Shown piece after piece: positions 1 through 6,646 of a stretch of DNA of 34,219 bases. How positions within the stretch are numbered: position 1 is the stretch's first letter; each line of letters starts with the position of its first letter. Both the position numbers and the translations under genes were made by a program. The stretch is taken from positions 1-34,219 of IMG/VR virus record IMGVR_UViG_3300044731_000587, one strand, 5' to 3'. The DNA is from a virus. The notes beneath the pieces are model-generated. The model had not been told where the DNA came from, ran no database searches, and saw only the letters and a list, made by a program, of their open reading frames with translations.

Positions 1-127
1 ATAAACCCTAACATTTTTCAAGTTATGCCAGTCAATTAATTCATCCTGCTTGCCGCCGTAACTAGCGGTTAAAACCAGGTTTTCGGGAATGTTGTCTATT
101 CGATTTACCCAATAACTAATTGACTTC
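1..127. repeat. Left copy of the 127-bp terminal direct repeat
   Basis: Bases 1-127 are identical to bases 34093-34219. An exact end repeat of 127 bases is what a circular or circularly permuted genome gives when assembled with a 127-base k-mer, so it is more likely an assembly overlap than a biological terminus. Removing one copy gives a unit of 34,092 bp and restores an open gene across the junction. Confidence 0.95.
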
Positions 128-498
128 GTATAAGCCCACATTTCGACTTCTGGATTGTTTTTTGCGATCTCCAACCACATGTCAAAATATGCCTGGTTAA
201 AGAAATCCCCGGCCGCGTGCAACCGGATCGATTTACAACCTTTTGGAATGGATGGAACGCCGCCGTAACGTACGAAATCGAAATTTTTCCATCGATGTTC
301 ACGAACCCCTGGGAAGCGTTCCGGGCTTGCTGCATAACATTTATATTGCCCCCTGGCAATATCGAATTTACCGGTGGCCCGGTCAACTGTAACTTTGCAT
401 TCTAACGCAAACGGGCAAGTTGATCCCGTTGGTAAATTCCACTCGTAAACGGTCCCGGTGTAATACGTTTTATTTTTTACAAATTTTCCTGCATTCAT
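1..498 (-). CDS. Gp88-like phage protein, N-terminal part (gene crosses the map junction)
   Basis: The start ATG is at 496-498, preceded by an A-rich leader. The frame runs 166 codons to base 1 and, on the closed circle, continues at 34092 down to a TGA at 33964, giving 208 residues. Visible features are Cys28 in TCPFALEC, Cys34, Cys54 in YKCYAASPE, and an RLHAAGDFF motif followed by WAYTKS. This pattern fits the phage Gp88 domain family, whose conserved cysteines may hold a metal or iron-sulfur centre; the function is unknown. A 93-residue frame at 105-386 starting at TTG is a shadow and was not used. The 3' end overlaps the next gene by four bases (ATGA), so the two are probably translationally coupled. 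Confidence 0.75.
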   Translation of the reverse strand, partial: MNAGKFVKNKTYYTGTVYEWNLPTGSTCPFALECKVTVDRATGKFDIARGQYKCYAASPERFPGVREHRWKNFDFVRYGGVPSIPKGCKSIRLHAAGDFFNQAYFDMWLEIAKNNPEVEMWAYTKSISYWVNRIDNIPENLVLTASYGGKQDELIDWHNLKNVRVY

Positions 499-509
499 TT
501 TGTTTTTTT

Positions 510-749
510 TTAATGAGATCCACAATTAATTTCACAAATTATTTTGCCGTGTATTATCTTCGCGTGCTGGCATTTGCCCGCCCGGATTTCGTAATAACTA
601 AAATCGCAATCCAGGGCCCACATTCTACGAAACGTGAAGGATTTATTTAAAAGATCCTTAAATTGCTCGTAATCCAGGTCCATTTCTTCCAGCATTATAA
701 ACGGTTCTGTTTTATGCTTTTCTAGGTAATTTCTATATTCTGCATCCAT
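510..749 (-). CDS. Hypothetical protein, 79 residues
   Basis: Not recognised. It is acidic in the first half (LEEMDLDYEQFKDLL) and ends with CEINCGSH; there are four cysteines in the last 35 residues. The start is ATG at 747-749, and the first codons overlap the end of the nuclease gene (733-1062) by 17 bases, which suggests coupled translation. It lies between the recombination nucleases and the Gp88-like gene, so a role in DNA metabolism is possible but only by position. Confidence 0.7.
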   Translation of the reverse strand: MDAEYRNYLEKHKTEPFIMLEEMDLDYEQFKDLLNKSFTFRRMWALDCDFSYYEIRAGKCQHAKIIHGKIICEINCGSH

Positions 750-1062
750 TTTTTAAAATAGTTAAATCCCTAATTACGTCGCCTGCATTTTTAACCGTGT
801 ACCTGAGTAATTTAAAACCCATTACGGAAGCCCGGTTATACTTTTCGCAATTTGCCGTGTAACCTACTAACGTTTGGTGCCCGCCAACCCCGCTAAAATG
901 GTTGCCGCCAATACCTTCGAACTCAATTAAAGTATTAAATTCCAGAATGTAATAATCGGATCGCCAACGGCGTGTAACATCGAACCGAAATTCTTCCGCT
1001 AATGTTAGGTTGTAGGCCCGGCAAAACATGTGAACATTTACGTCAAACGTCTTTTTACTCAT
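733..1062 (-). CDS. PD-(D/E)XK-type phage endonuclease (VRR-NUC-like)
   Basis: The 109-residue protein has the core of a small phage endonuclease. RFDVTRRWRSDYYI is followed by LIEFEG, so Asp36 and the Glu47-x-Glu49 pair are candidate metal ligands. A GGHQT-GY-N-KYN-A-GF-LLRYT stretch follows, typical of phage proteins annotated as VRR-NUC or Holliday-junction-type nucleases. It probably cuts branched or recombination DNA. It overlaps the YqaJ-type exonuclease gene by four bases (ATGA at 1059-1062) and belongs to the RecT-exonuclease unit. The class is well supported by motif; the substrate is inferred. Confidence 0.8.
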   Translation of the reverse strand: MSKKTFDVNVHMFCRAYNLTLAEEFRFDVTRRWRSDYYILEFNTLIEFEGIGGNHFSGVGGHQTLVGYTANCEKYNRASVMGFKLLRYTVKNAGDVIRDLTILKNGCRI

Positions 1063-1760
1063 TGTGCCGGGTTAAATAGGTTCGTATTCATCCATTCGCG
1101 GCACTCTAGCGCCCTTTTATTAATCGCCTGGATAATTTCTTCGTCCCGTTCTATTTCGATCTCAAAAACGCGCTCGTTTACGGGTATATCTTCATAAATG
1201 GAAAGGCGGTCGATTTCTTCGCACCCTTTTAGATAGTCGTAAGCTTCCAGGTCCGGACAATTTAGCTTATACCACAACGATTTTTTTTCCTGTTCAATTA
1301 AATTAAGCGGCGTATTGACTAAACAATAAGCAAGGGTTGCTGACTTCGCCCCGGTTAAGCTCATGTAACCTTGCAGCTGGAAAAAATAATCTTTATTAAG
1401 CGGCTCATTTTTGGCCTTAAAAAATGAAAAAATATCCCAGGAAGTTTTTATATCGGTAACGATCTCATTTTTTAATATATCCCACTCGCCCGTTATAAAA
1501 TCATTGCTCATTCGAGCTTTGTTGTTTACGTAGTAGTTTTTTTTAAACTTCGAATACAGGGTTATCGATTCTTCTTCCTGGGTTATACCTTTCTCTAAAT
1601 ACTTATTTTGAATGTTTTTAGATCTTCCGTACTTCTCATTAATAAATACTTTAATTAATTCAGATTTACAGGTTTCAGAAAGTTGCCCGGACTTTGTCCG
1701 GGCTTCAGTCATTATTGCGCCCAATGAGCTACAACGAAATTTTATATTATCGGCGTTCAT
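1059..1760 (-). CDS. YqaJ-like / lambda-exonuclease-type recombination nuclease
   Basis: The 233-residue protein carries the nuclease core GEWDI (Asp94) followed by VTDIKTS (Asp103 and Lys105), the D...DxK arrangement of the YqaJ/lambda-exonuclease family, with Glu62 in KGITQEEES as a further conserved acid. It should resect double-stranded ends 5' to 3', giving single strands for the RecT protein encoded immediately upstream (1757-2617, four-base overlap). The pair forms a standard phage two-component annealing recombination system. The length is a little short but within the family range. Confidence 0.88.
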   Translation of the reverse strand: MNADNIKFRCSSLGAIMTEARTKSGQLSETCKSELIKVFINEKYGRSKNIQNKYLEKGITQEEESITLYSKFKKNYYVNNKARMSNDFITGEWDILKNEIVTDIKTSWDIFSFFKAKNEPLNKDYFFQLQGYMSLTGAKSATLAYCLVNTPLNLIEQEKKSLWYKLNCPDLEAYDYLKGCEEIDRLSIYEDIPVNERVFEIEIERDEEIIQAINKRALECREWMNTNLFNPAQ

Positions 1761-2617
1761 TTTTCAGCGGGTGTTAATTCCATGTATTTTTCTTGAAACA
1801 TCTGGTTTAATTCCTCTGGAATTGAGCTCGAATAAACTTCCAATTCGTCGATAGTTTCGGCGGCGTCGATCAGTTCTTTTAGGCGCTCGACTTCCGGATT
1901 AACTTTTATTTCCTCATGGTCAACGTAAGTTACATTTTCGCCGGTTTCGTCGTTAATAACGGCCTGGTCAACCTTCACAGCGGTTTGCATTTCAATAGAT
2001 AGTATTCCCCACTTTGATAAGGTTGATTTTAAAACCGTCTTTTTTGCCATCGCGTCGAAATCGGTTTTCCAGGGCCCGTTATTATAACTTTTCGAATATC
2101 TTTTGCCGTGCTGCATTACCTTTTCAACGGTCCAATAACATGTCTTTTCGAACCCGTTTATCAGCTTAAAATAGGCGGCATAACCAACTATTTTTCCATC
2201 CCCGGGAAGATCGAAATTTGCGCTCAGTTTTTCAGTTAATGTATTAAATGATTCGAATTGATTTTCGTAAACTTCTATAACATTTATGTTCAAATATTGG
2301 CCGGATCTCTGGGCAAGCTGCACAAGGCCCTTTACGCCTAATTGAAACTGGGCCGCCTTTCCGTAAGGAACGATCCATGCGAAACCCAGATTTTGATTAA
2401 TCGGTAAATCCAGGGTTGCGGCCAACATTGCGGAGTTATAAACGCTAATTGGATCAGCATTTTTAAGCATCGAGTTATTCGCGGTAATTTGCAAAATTGA
2501 GCTTATGAACTGGGTTGATCGCTTCCCTAAAATATCGTTAAATCGGTTTTTAACGGCGGGTTTCTCGAAAAATGTTTTAATAGTATTTTCGATTTTTACA
2601 GGTGTTTTGTTTTCCAT
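1757..2617 (-). CDS. recT: RecT-family single-strand DNA annealing protein
   Basis: The 286-residue protein matches the RecT pattern: ILQITANNSMLKNADPISVYNSAMLAATLDLPINQNLGFAWIVPYG, then AAQFQLGVKGLVQLAQRSGQY, and later AMAKKTVLKSTLSKWG. These are the family signatures around residues 40-110 and 190-205. RecT anneals complementary single strands and works with the exonuclease at 1059-1760. The C-terminal third is acidic and probably disordered. The start ATG at 2615-2617 follows an AACCCCT box by five bases, as do many of its upstream neighbours. Confidence 0.93.
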   Translation of the reverse strand: MENKTPVKIENTIKTFFEKPAVKNRFNDILGKRSTQFISSILQITANNSMLKNADPISVYNSAMLAATLDLPINQNLGFAWIVPYGKAAQFQLGVKGLVQLAQRSGQYLNINVIEVYENQFESFNTLTEKLSANFDLPGDGKIVGYAAYFKLINGFEKTCYWTVEKVMQHGKRYSKSYNNGPWKTDFDAMAKKTVLKSTLSKWGILSIEMQTAVKVDQAVINDETGENVTYVDHEEIKVNPEVERLKELIDAAETIDELEVYSSSIPEELNQMFQEKYMELTPAEK

Positions 2618-2636
2618 TTTACAGGGGTTTTAAAAG

Positions 2637-2999
2637 TTAAAAGTTAAATTTGAATGTAAGGATTTTTGAAGTTATATCGTTGTTTTCGTTTGATTTTTTA
2701 ATGCTTATTAAACCGGTTTTCACATGTACTTTTAGCACCTGGGCAACGTCGGAAACTTCATGCTTAAATCTAAGTTCAGTTACTTTTTTATCCAGTCTAT
2801 TAATTTCCTTGCCAACGCCGTAATGATCCCTTAATTCCTTCAGGAAATCCCGGGTTTTAAATTTAACTTTGTGCATGCAATCGGCAAATTTCATTACGCC
2901 TGTTATTTCATCCAGGGGTAAAACGGTTTGGAAGTTTGAAATTTCTTCCGGGCGAAAATTGATCTGGATTTCGCCGTTTGGGAGTTGTTGAATTTTCAT
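2637..2999 (-). CDS. Hypothetical protein, 120 residues, in the recombination unit
   Basis: Not recognised. The sequence is charged, with a helical middle (TRDFLKELRDHYGVGKEINRLDKKVTELRF) and a C-terminal beta-type stretch. It sits 19 bases upstream of recT in the same transcription unit, so an accessory role in recombination or DNA binding is possible. Its start is preceded at five bases by AACTCCT, a one-base variant of the AACCCCT box. No transmembrane or signal segment is visible. Confidence 0.75.
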   Translation of the reverse strand: MKIQQLPNGEIQINFRPEEISNFQTVLPLDEITGVMKFADCMHKVKFKTRDFLKELRDHYGVGKEINRLDKKVTELRFKHEVSDVAQVLKVHVKTGLISIKKSNENNDITSKILTFKFNF

Positions 3000-3002
3000 G
3001 GT

Positions 3003-3422
3003 TTAGGAGTTAAAATGTTTAGTTAAAATAGATTCGAATGATTTAGTTAACTCGATGTTCACGGAGTTAAACGCGTGCACAAAATTGGCCTCGGTTGTCT
3101 TTTCGTAAATCCTGAACAGGCCCAACCGGGATTCATGGAAGTAATCTTTTATGATCCTATCGGCGTTCATAGACTTGCTAGAACGAACGTTTATCCCGTA
3201 CCGGTCCATTATGTTCAACACTTCGATAAATTGCCCGGATAACGCGTTAAAAGCATAATAATTCAGTTCACTGGAATTCGACTTAAAATAAATCCACTGT
3301 TTAAAGCTGTTAAAATCCTGCTTGCAGGAATCCGGATCCGTTTTTCTGTTTTTTGCGCGGGCCGTCAAAATGCCGCCAAACATTAAAAGCGCTGTTCCTG
3401 TTAGTACGAATAAAGATTTCAT
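3003..3422 (-). CDS. Hypothetical membrane-anchored or secreted protein, 139 residues
   Basis: Residues 1-22 form a hydrophobic segment (SLFVLTGTALLMFGGILTARA) followed by KNRK, so this is either a signal peptide or an N-terminal anchor with a short cytoplasmic tail. The remainder is soluble and mostly helical, with no recognised domain. An AACCCCT box lies five bases before the start. It is surrounded by small early-type genes and might act on the host envelope, but nothing in the sequence proves that. Confidence 0.75.
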   Translation of the reverse strand: MKSLFVLTGTALLMFGGILTARAKNRKTDPDSCKQDFNSFKQWIYFKSNSSELNYYAFNALSGQFIEVLNIMDRYGINVRSSKSMNADRIIKDYFHESRLGLFRIYEKTTEANFVHAFNSVNIELTKSFESILTKHFNS

Positions 3423-3433
3423 ATTTTAGGGGT

Positions 3434-3649
3434 TTAGAAGTTTAGATTATTTTCGCATAACGCCTTCTCGATGGACTGAATTCGCTGCTGGATTAAAAAT
3501 ATTTTGATCTCATGTGGCGCCGAATAATATATTTCGGTTTTTTTGCGCTCGATGTAACTATCGAACAGCTCATTTGCCCGGGCTAAATTCCGGATCTCGC
3601 TTTTCAGCTCGCAAATTAATTCTTCCCGGTGGGCCTTTTCCAGTTTCAT
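3434..3649 (-). CDS. Small helical hypothetical protein, 71 residues
   Basis: Charged, probably coiled-coil protein: EKAHREELICELKSEIRNL at the N-terminus and IKIFLIQQRIQSIEKAL near the end. No family recognised. The start at 3647-3649 is preceded at six bases by the exact AACCCCT box. It lies 11 bases upstream of the 139-residue gene in the same direction. Confidence 0.65.
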   Translation of the reverse strand: MKLEKAHREELICELKSEIRNLARANELFDSYIERKKTEIYYSAPHEIKIFLIQQRIQSIEKALCENNLNF

Positions 3650-3676
3650 TTTTTCAGGGGTTTAGATGGATGGATA

Positions 3677-3844
3677 TTAATAACGCGGAACGCGCTCAAT
3701 GTACCGGATTAAAGCGGCCTTTAATTTTTCGCCCTTAAGGCCCATTTCTACGAATCCGTGAATGATAACGCCGGCGTTACCCTGGTAACGATCCTGCATA
3801 ACGTTTTTAATCTGGTCTAAAGTGCTGGTTTTAAAATTGCTCAT
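3677..3844 (-). CDS. Small hypothetical protein, 55 residues
   Basis: Translation gives MSNFKTSTLDQIKNVMQD at the start, ending LIRYIERVPRY before TAA. It is basic and helical and not recognised. Support comes from position, A/T-rich leader and an exact AACCCCT box 13 bases before the ATG. The box is embedded in TAACCCCTTA (3856-3865), which is perfectly complementary over ten bases to the loop region of the hairpin at 30790-30805. Confidence 0.65.
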   Translation of the reverse strand: MSNFKTSTLDQIKNVMQDRYQGNAGVIIHGFVEMGLKGEKLKAALIRYIERVPRY

Positions 3845-3872
3845 GGTATTTTTTTTAAGGGGTTAAAATATG

Positions 3873-4043
3873 TTAGATTTTTATTCCGAAGTGCTTGCGC
3901 ATGTGCTCTAAATCAATCACAATATCACCTTTGGCAACAAGCATAATGTCTAACATGTTGCAAAGATTCTCAACTCTTGGCCCGGTACCTAAAGCCCTGC
4001 ATTTTTTAATAAATACGCTCAGGTTAATTTTTTCGGATTTCAT
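3873..4043 (-). CDS. Small hypothetical protein, 56 residues
   Basis: Begins MKSEKINLSVFIKKCRAL and ends LEHMRKHFGIKI. The pattern of a helix, a GTGPRVENL turn and a second helix could be a small helix-turn-helix-like fold, but no family is recognised. An exact AACCCCT box lies 15 bases before the start, again in the ten-base form TAACCCCTTA (4057-4066). It sits between the first copy of the duplicated gene (4105-4323) and the 55-residue gene, 28 bases from the latter. Confidence 0.65.
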   Translation of the reverse strand: MKSEKINLSVFIKKCRALGTGPRVENLCNMLDIMLVAKGDIVIDLEHMRKHFGIKI

Positions 4044-4081
4044 GGTTTTAAAATTTTAAGGGGTTAGTTTTTTTAGGTGAA

Positions 4082-4097
4082 GGCGGTTTTACCCGCC
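4082..4097 (-). terminator. GGCGG/CCGCC hairpin after copy 1 of the duplicated gene
   Basis: A five-pair stem with a six-base loop lies about ten bases beyond the stop of the 72-residue gene. On the minus strand it is followed by TTCACCT rather than a T-run, so it would be a weak terminator or an mRNA 3' end protector. On the plus strand six Ts follow. Matching hairpins follow the genes at 6882 and 6647. Confidence 0.45.
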
Positions 4098-4104
4098 CGT
4101 TTTT

Positions 4105-4323
4105 TCAGTTCCAAAGTTCGAAAACAAGATTTTCTATAACCGACATTGGGGCGTTTTCGTCGTAACCATCGTTTATTAATTCCTCAATAACGCTATCGAC
4201 TAAACCGGCGTAACTCGAGTGTGTAAAACCGTCGTAATTATCTTCGTATTGCTCGAGAGCGTATGAAGGTAATGAATCAGCGTAATCATTAATTGCAAAT
4301 CTAATTTTTTGAGTAAGTGTCAT
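4105..4323 (-). CDS. Duplicated small acidic protein, copy 1 (72 residues)
   Basis: Starts MTLTQKIRFAINDYADSL and contains an HSSYAGLVDSVIEELI core. It is clearly paralogous to the 71-residue protein at 6882-7097: both have MTL-Q-I at the start, (H)(S/A)SYAGL-D-VI-ELI in the middle and SVI-E at the end. A longer frame to 4353 exists, but the paralogue's matching extension runs into its promoter block, so the MTL start is preferred. A conserved promoter/palindrome lies upstream (4368-4401) and a GGCGG/CCGCC hairpin follows the stop. The function is unknown. Confidence 0.78.
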   Translation of the reverse strand: MTLTQKIRFAINDYADSLPSYALEQYEDNYDGFTHSSYAGLVDSVIEELINDGYDENAPMSVIENLVFELWN

Positions 4324-4367
4324 ATTGAGTTTTTTAAGGGGTAAGTGAATCAACCGTTTTGATAAAT

Positions 4368-4401
4368 CAAAGATAGTTTATATCTATCATTCAAAATACA
4401 A
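4368..4401 (-). promoter_or_regulatory. Promoter with palindromic operator, copy 1
   Basis: Reading the minus strand, TTGTATTTT is followed by GATAG, seven bases, then CTATCTTTG. TATCTTTG fits the Bacteroidota -7 box TAnnTTTG, and an upstream TTG can serve as the -33 element. GATAG and CTATC (4372-4388) form an inverted repeat lying over the -7 box, as expected for a repressor site. The block matches the one at 7126-7159 at 28 of 34 positions. It probably drives the 72-residue gene and the small genes after it. Confidence 0.7.
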
Positions 4402-4471
4402 CAAAAAAATATATTTTTTTTCCAGCTCGTATTGTGTTGAATGATAATGCAAAAAAATCGTTTTTAGAAGT

Positions 4472-4505
4472 AAAAAAGGCCCCGGAAGGTTAGGTAACCA
4501 GGGCC
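4472..4505 (-). terminator. Rho-independent terminator
   Basis: On the minus strand GGCCCTGG pairs with CCGGGGCC (one G-T pair) around a 12-base loop, followed at once by six Ts. It lies downstream of the DUF7352-like and 28-residue genes and upstream of the promoter at 4368-4401. It therefore separates two transcription units in the small-gene region. Confidence 0.8.
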
Positions 4506-4534
4506 AAACGGCGTCCGAAAACGTCGTTTTTTTA

Positions 4535-4621
4535 TCAATCTTCGTCAAACGTCGTTATCCGGACTGCTATAAAAAACAGGGTTAAGGCCGCCGTGAATGA
4601 TCCAACCAGGAAACCTAACAT
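4535..4621 (-). CDS. Predicted 28-residue single-span membrane peptide
   Basis: The frame reads MLGFLVGSFTAALTLFFI then AVRITTFDED and TGA. It is one hydrophobic helix with a charged tail. Its ATG lies inside the last codons of the preceding gene (overlap 4615-4621), so translation would be coupled, and it ends about 30 bases before the terminator at 4472-4505. Such tiny membrane peptides are common in phage early regions but are usually not annotated. The coding claim rests on composition and placement only. Confidence 0.45.
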   Translation of the reverse strand: MLGFLVGSFTAALTLFFIAVRITTFDED

Positions 4622-4908
4622 ATAACTTCGAAAAGGTGGTGAACGATGTGCCCTTCGTGCTGGCTCAGGGTTGCAACGAACTTATAATGTAAATCCGGAT
4701 CCGAATTATTAAACGGGCGCCCGGTGCCAATATCGGCAATTATCCGTATTTCGGTTTCCTTCTGTTCCTGGTCGCATAAAAAGTAAACGGAAATAGTCTG
4801 GTCCCGGTCGTTTATTATAGCGCTCAGGAATGTAGATCCACGAAGTACGTTCAAATTCCAACGCTGGTCGTTTTGCGGCAAGCTGTGCTTGATGATAACC
4901 TTATTCAT
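4615..4908 (-). CDS. DUF7352-like protein, 97 residues
   Basis: The order VIIKHSLP, LRGSTFLSAII, ISVYFLCD, IRIIADIGTGRPF, YKFVATLSQH and VHHLFEV resembles the phage family DUF7352, in which a small beta-rich fold carries a GTG-P motif and a terminal HxFE. The function of that family is not known. It overlaps the DUF3127 gene by four bases (ATGA) and is co-transcribed with the repressor and membrane coiled-coil genes. The family assignment is from memory of the pattern. Confidence 0.65.
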   Translation of the reverse strand: MNKVIIKHSLPQNDQRWNLNVLRGSTFLSAIINDRDQTISVYFLCDQEQKETEIRIIADIGTGRPFNNSDPDLHYKFVATLSQHEGHIVHHLFEVIC

Positions 4909-5174
4909 ATTTTAGATATTTGCCAGGCGTTCGCCTTCGTGAAATATTTATCGTTATACTCCCTGGATTCCAGATTGATCGAAACCCGCAATTTGTCGTT
5001 TAACTGAATCCCGTTAAGCAGGTTTATTTTATCCCCGAAAAGATTCACGGCAACCGGCTTCGGATATTGGCCCGCCTGTTCTAATATTATTGTTTGGCTG
5101 GTCCACTCCCCGCCGCCGTTTTTTTGCCCGGATTCCATCGGCAAAATTTTGATTAATGTTCCTTCGATTTCCAT
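4905..5174 (-). CDS. DUF3127-like OB-fold protein, probable single-strand DNA binding
   Basis: The 89-residue sequence starts MEIEGTLIKILPMESGQK and continues GEWTSQTIILEQAGQYPKPVAVNLFGDK, which is the DUF3127 pattern found in many Bacteroidota and their phages. That family has an OB-type beta barrel and is thought to bind single-stranded DNA. No other single-strand binding protein was recognised in this phage, so this may serve that purpose during replication and RecT recombination. It is the first half of a coupled pair with the DUF7352-like gene. Confidence 0.75.
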   Translation of the reverse strand: MEIEGTLIKILPMESGQKNGGGEWTSQTIILEQAGQYPKPVAVNLFGDKINLLNGIQLNDKLRVSINLESREYNDKYFTKANAWQISKI

Positions 5175-5175
5175 T

Positions 5176-5568
5176 TTATTTATTTGTTTTTGGTTTATAC
5201 TCGTAAACAGGTTTTTCGCCTTTGCCCTTATTTTTTCCGTTATACTTCCGTTTATCGATCAGCGAATCCACTTTATCTAACAGCTCATTATTTAACTTTT
5301 GATACTTTGCCAGGATCATTTTCAGATAATCGACGTTTAAAAACTGGTTTTCCATCTGGGCCCGTAAATCCGAAATCGTTTCGGCCTGTTCGCTAATTAC
5401 GTTATTAAGGTGGGCCCGGTGCCGTTTCAATTCGGCGTTCTCCAGGAATAGGGTTGATTCCATGTTTTTTAGTTTTGAATTTTTGTTTTTTAAATACCTG
5501 TTTTGGATCGACTGAACGCCAACCGTAATCGCGGCCCCTGAGTAAATTAAAATATTAATTGCATCCAT
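5176..5568 (-). CDS. Membrane-anchored coiled-coil protein, 130 residues
   Basis: A frame is open up to 5688, but the first 40 codons overlap the repressor gene. The ATG at 5566-5568, one base after the repressor stop at 5570, is the likely start. Residues 4-18 (INILIYSGAAITVGV) are a probable membrane helix. They are followed by a long coiled coil rich in E, N, L and Q (about residues 28-100) and a lysine-rich tail ending YEYKPKTNK. No family is recognised. The layout is consistent with a small structural or envelope-facing protein. Confidence 0.72.
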   Translation of the reverse strand: MDAINILIYSGAAITVGVQSIQNRYLKNKNSKLKNMESTLFLENAELKRHRAHLNNVISEQAETISDLRAQMENQFLNVDYLKMILAKYQKLNNELLDKVDSLIDKRKYNGKNKGKGEKPVYEYKPKTNK

Positions 5569-5569
5569 A

Positions 5570-5767
5570 TTACCGGCGGTTGTTTTTGAGTTTATGCAGC
5601 GCTTCAATAATGATCTCAGCGTAATCATTCGAACAGTTACGGAAACCACTTTCGACGTGCGAAATATATTTTCCGCTTTGCAGGCCAACGGCCTTTCCTA
5701 ATTCATCCTGGGTTATATCTAACTCCCGGCGTAACTTCCTAATTCGCATCCCGTTTTCATTTTTCAT
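5570..5767 (-). CDS. XRE/Cro-type helix-turn-helix regulator, 65 residues
   Basis: Residues 7-60 match a Cro/C1 HTH: MRIRKLRRELDITQDELG, then LQSGKYISHVESGFRN and an amphipathic last helix. It is a stand-alone DNA-binding domain of the usual size. The ATG at 5765-5767 overlaps the previous stop (ATGA). It is the only XRE-type regulator found and lies between the two GATAG...CTATC promoter palindromes, so it is the natural candidate to bind them; that link is inferred. Confidence 0.85.
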   Translation of the reverse strand: MKNENGMRIRKLRRELDITQDELGKAVGLQSGKYISHVESGFRNCSNDYAEIIIEALHKLKNNRR

Positions 5768-6201
5768 ATATCGTTATTTTTTCTCATGTCGTAATAGTAA
5801 TCCGAATCCGGGCCGCCTTCATCTTCGCTGAAATCTTCGAGTTCTATAATTTTTTCCTCGATTTCATTTAAACTTTCGGTCGAAAGTAAATAGGTAATAT
5901 TACGGCCCTTGTAAATAACTGAACCGAACTCGAATTCTATGGAATCCGGGTGTTCCATCAACCCAGGATAAAATTCACAGCTATAATTAACCGTAATCAT
6001 TCGGCCCAAAAAAATAATGCTTCTGTTTTTCATTTTTAGAGTTTGTTTTCGTTTTAATTCTCGAGTTATATTTACGTTTAGCGTGCCAACTGGAACGCTG
6101 TATTTTTTTGAAATGGATTCCACGGTTTCGGATCCCAGACGCCTAAAATAATAATCAACCGCCTGTTTTAGCTTTTTAAGGTCGTATCTAATAGGATTCA
6201 T
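5764..6201 (-). CDS. Putative HTH-containing hypothetical protein, 145 residues
   Basis: The first 45 residues (LKQAVDYYFRRLGSETVESI followed by KYSVPVGTLNVNI) look like a short helix-turn-helix. The middle is a beta-rich part (GRMITVNYSCEFYPGL to GRNITYLLSTE), and the last 25 residues are strongly acidic. It is not recognised as a named family. It overlaps its upstream neighbour by 14 bases and the XRE gene by four, so these genes are coupled. An internal ATG at residue 57 could give a second shorter product. Confidence 0.65.
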   Translation of the reverse strand: MNPIRYDLKKLKQAVDYYFRRLGSETVESISKKYSVPVGTLNVNITRELKRKQTLKMKNRSIIFLGRMITVNYSCEFYPGLMEHPDSIEFEFGSVIYKGRNITYLLSTESLNEIEEKIIELEDFSEDEGGPDSDYYYDMRKNNDI

Positions 6202-6370
6202 AAAAACGGTCGTAAATTACCCGGGCGTCGATTAAATCGGTTAGGGCCGTTATTAGATGGTCCATTTCGGATTTCTGTTCGCCTGTTAAATAATCGAGCT
6301 GCATAAGCTCTAATAACTGGTCCTTATAGTTCTGTATAATCAGAACCAACGTGGTATTTTTATTTTTCAT
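6188..6370 (-). CDS. Small helical hypothetical protein, 60 residues
   Basis: Begins MKNKNTTLVLIIQNYKDQ and is predicted to be two helices separated by a TGEQKSEM turn. Not recognised. The start ATG at 6368-6370 follows the stop of the 71-residue gene (6377) by six bases and it overlaps the next gene by 14, so it is part of a tightly packed operon. Confidence 0.6.
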   Translation of the reverse strand: MKNKNTTLVLIIQNYKDQLLELMQLDYLTGEQKSEMDHLITALTDLIDARVIYDRFYESY

Positions 6371-6376
6371 AGGTGC

Positions 6377-6592
6377 TCAGTTCAATTTATCTTCCGGGGT
6401 TGCCTCGATTATCATAAGTATAAAATCCAGGTCCAACGCAAGCATGGATGAAAGTTTATTACAAATTGCAAATATCGTTTCGGGATCCGAAATTCCGTTC
6501 CTGAGCATTGATATTTTCGCTTCCGTAACCAGGTCGCAAGCAAATTGCGCCGCCTGGGTGCTTGTCATTTTAGGAGAAATTAATTCCGTCAT
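6377..6592 (-). CDS. Small hypothetical protein, 71 residues
   Basis: Helical and acidic protein (MTSTQAAQFACDLVTEAK in the N-terminal half, LALDLDFILMIIEATPEDK at the end). Not recognised. An exact AACCCCT box lies six bases before the ATG at 6590-6592. It is the first gene after the terminator at 6606-6628, so either a promoter in the gap or read-through must supply transcript. Confidence 0.62.
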   Translation of the reverse strand: MTELISPKMTSTQAAQFACDLVTEAKISMLRNGISDPETIFAICNKLSSMLALDLDFILMIIEATPEDKLN

Positions 6593-6605
6593 AAAAAAAG
6601 GGGTT

Positions 6606-6628
6606 AAAAAGGCGGTTATTAGCCGCCT
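6606..6628 (-). terminator. Rho-independent terminator with GGCGG/CCGCC stem
   Basis: On the minus strand AGGCGG, seven bases, then CCGCCT are followed by a short T-run. It lies about 20 bases after the stop of the 59-residue gene and 14 bases before the start of the 71-residue gene, overlapping neither. Confidence 0.7.
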
Positions 6629-6646
6629 GGATTAATGAATAAAAAA

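Larger units (their letters stand above)
2623..4343 (-). repeat. AACCCCT leader boxes, first cluster (7 sites)
   Basis: On the coding strand AACCCCT occurs just before starts at 2623-2629, 3428-3434, 3656-3662, 3858-3864 and 4059-4065. One-base variants occur at 3005-3011 (AACTCCT) and 4337-4343 (TACCCCT). Distances to the ATG are 5, 5, 6, 13, 15, 5 and 13 bases. The boxes lie in short untranslated gaps, otherwise nearly pure A/T. They are not Shine-Dalgarno sequences. Confidence 0.7.

Noticed and set aside
105-386. 93-residue minus-strand frame starting at TTG
   Set aside because: It overlaps the Gp88-like gene in another frame; the Gp88 frame has conserved motifs and runs through the circular junction.
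4324-4353. Longer start for copy 1 of the duplicated gene
   Set aside because: The paralogue is conserved only from MTL onward, and in copy 2 the extension would run into the promoter palindrome.
5569-5688. N-terminal extension of the coiled-coil protein to 5688
   Set aside because: It would lie inside the XRE regulator gene; the ATG at 5568 just after the regulator stop is a better start.
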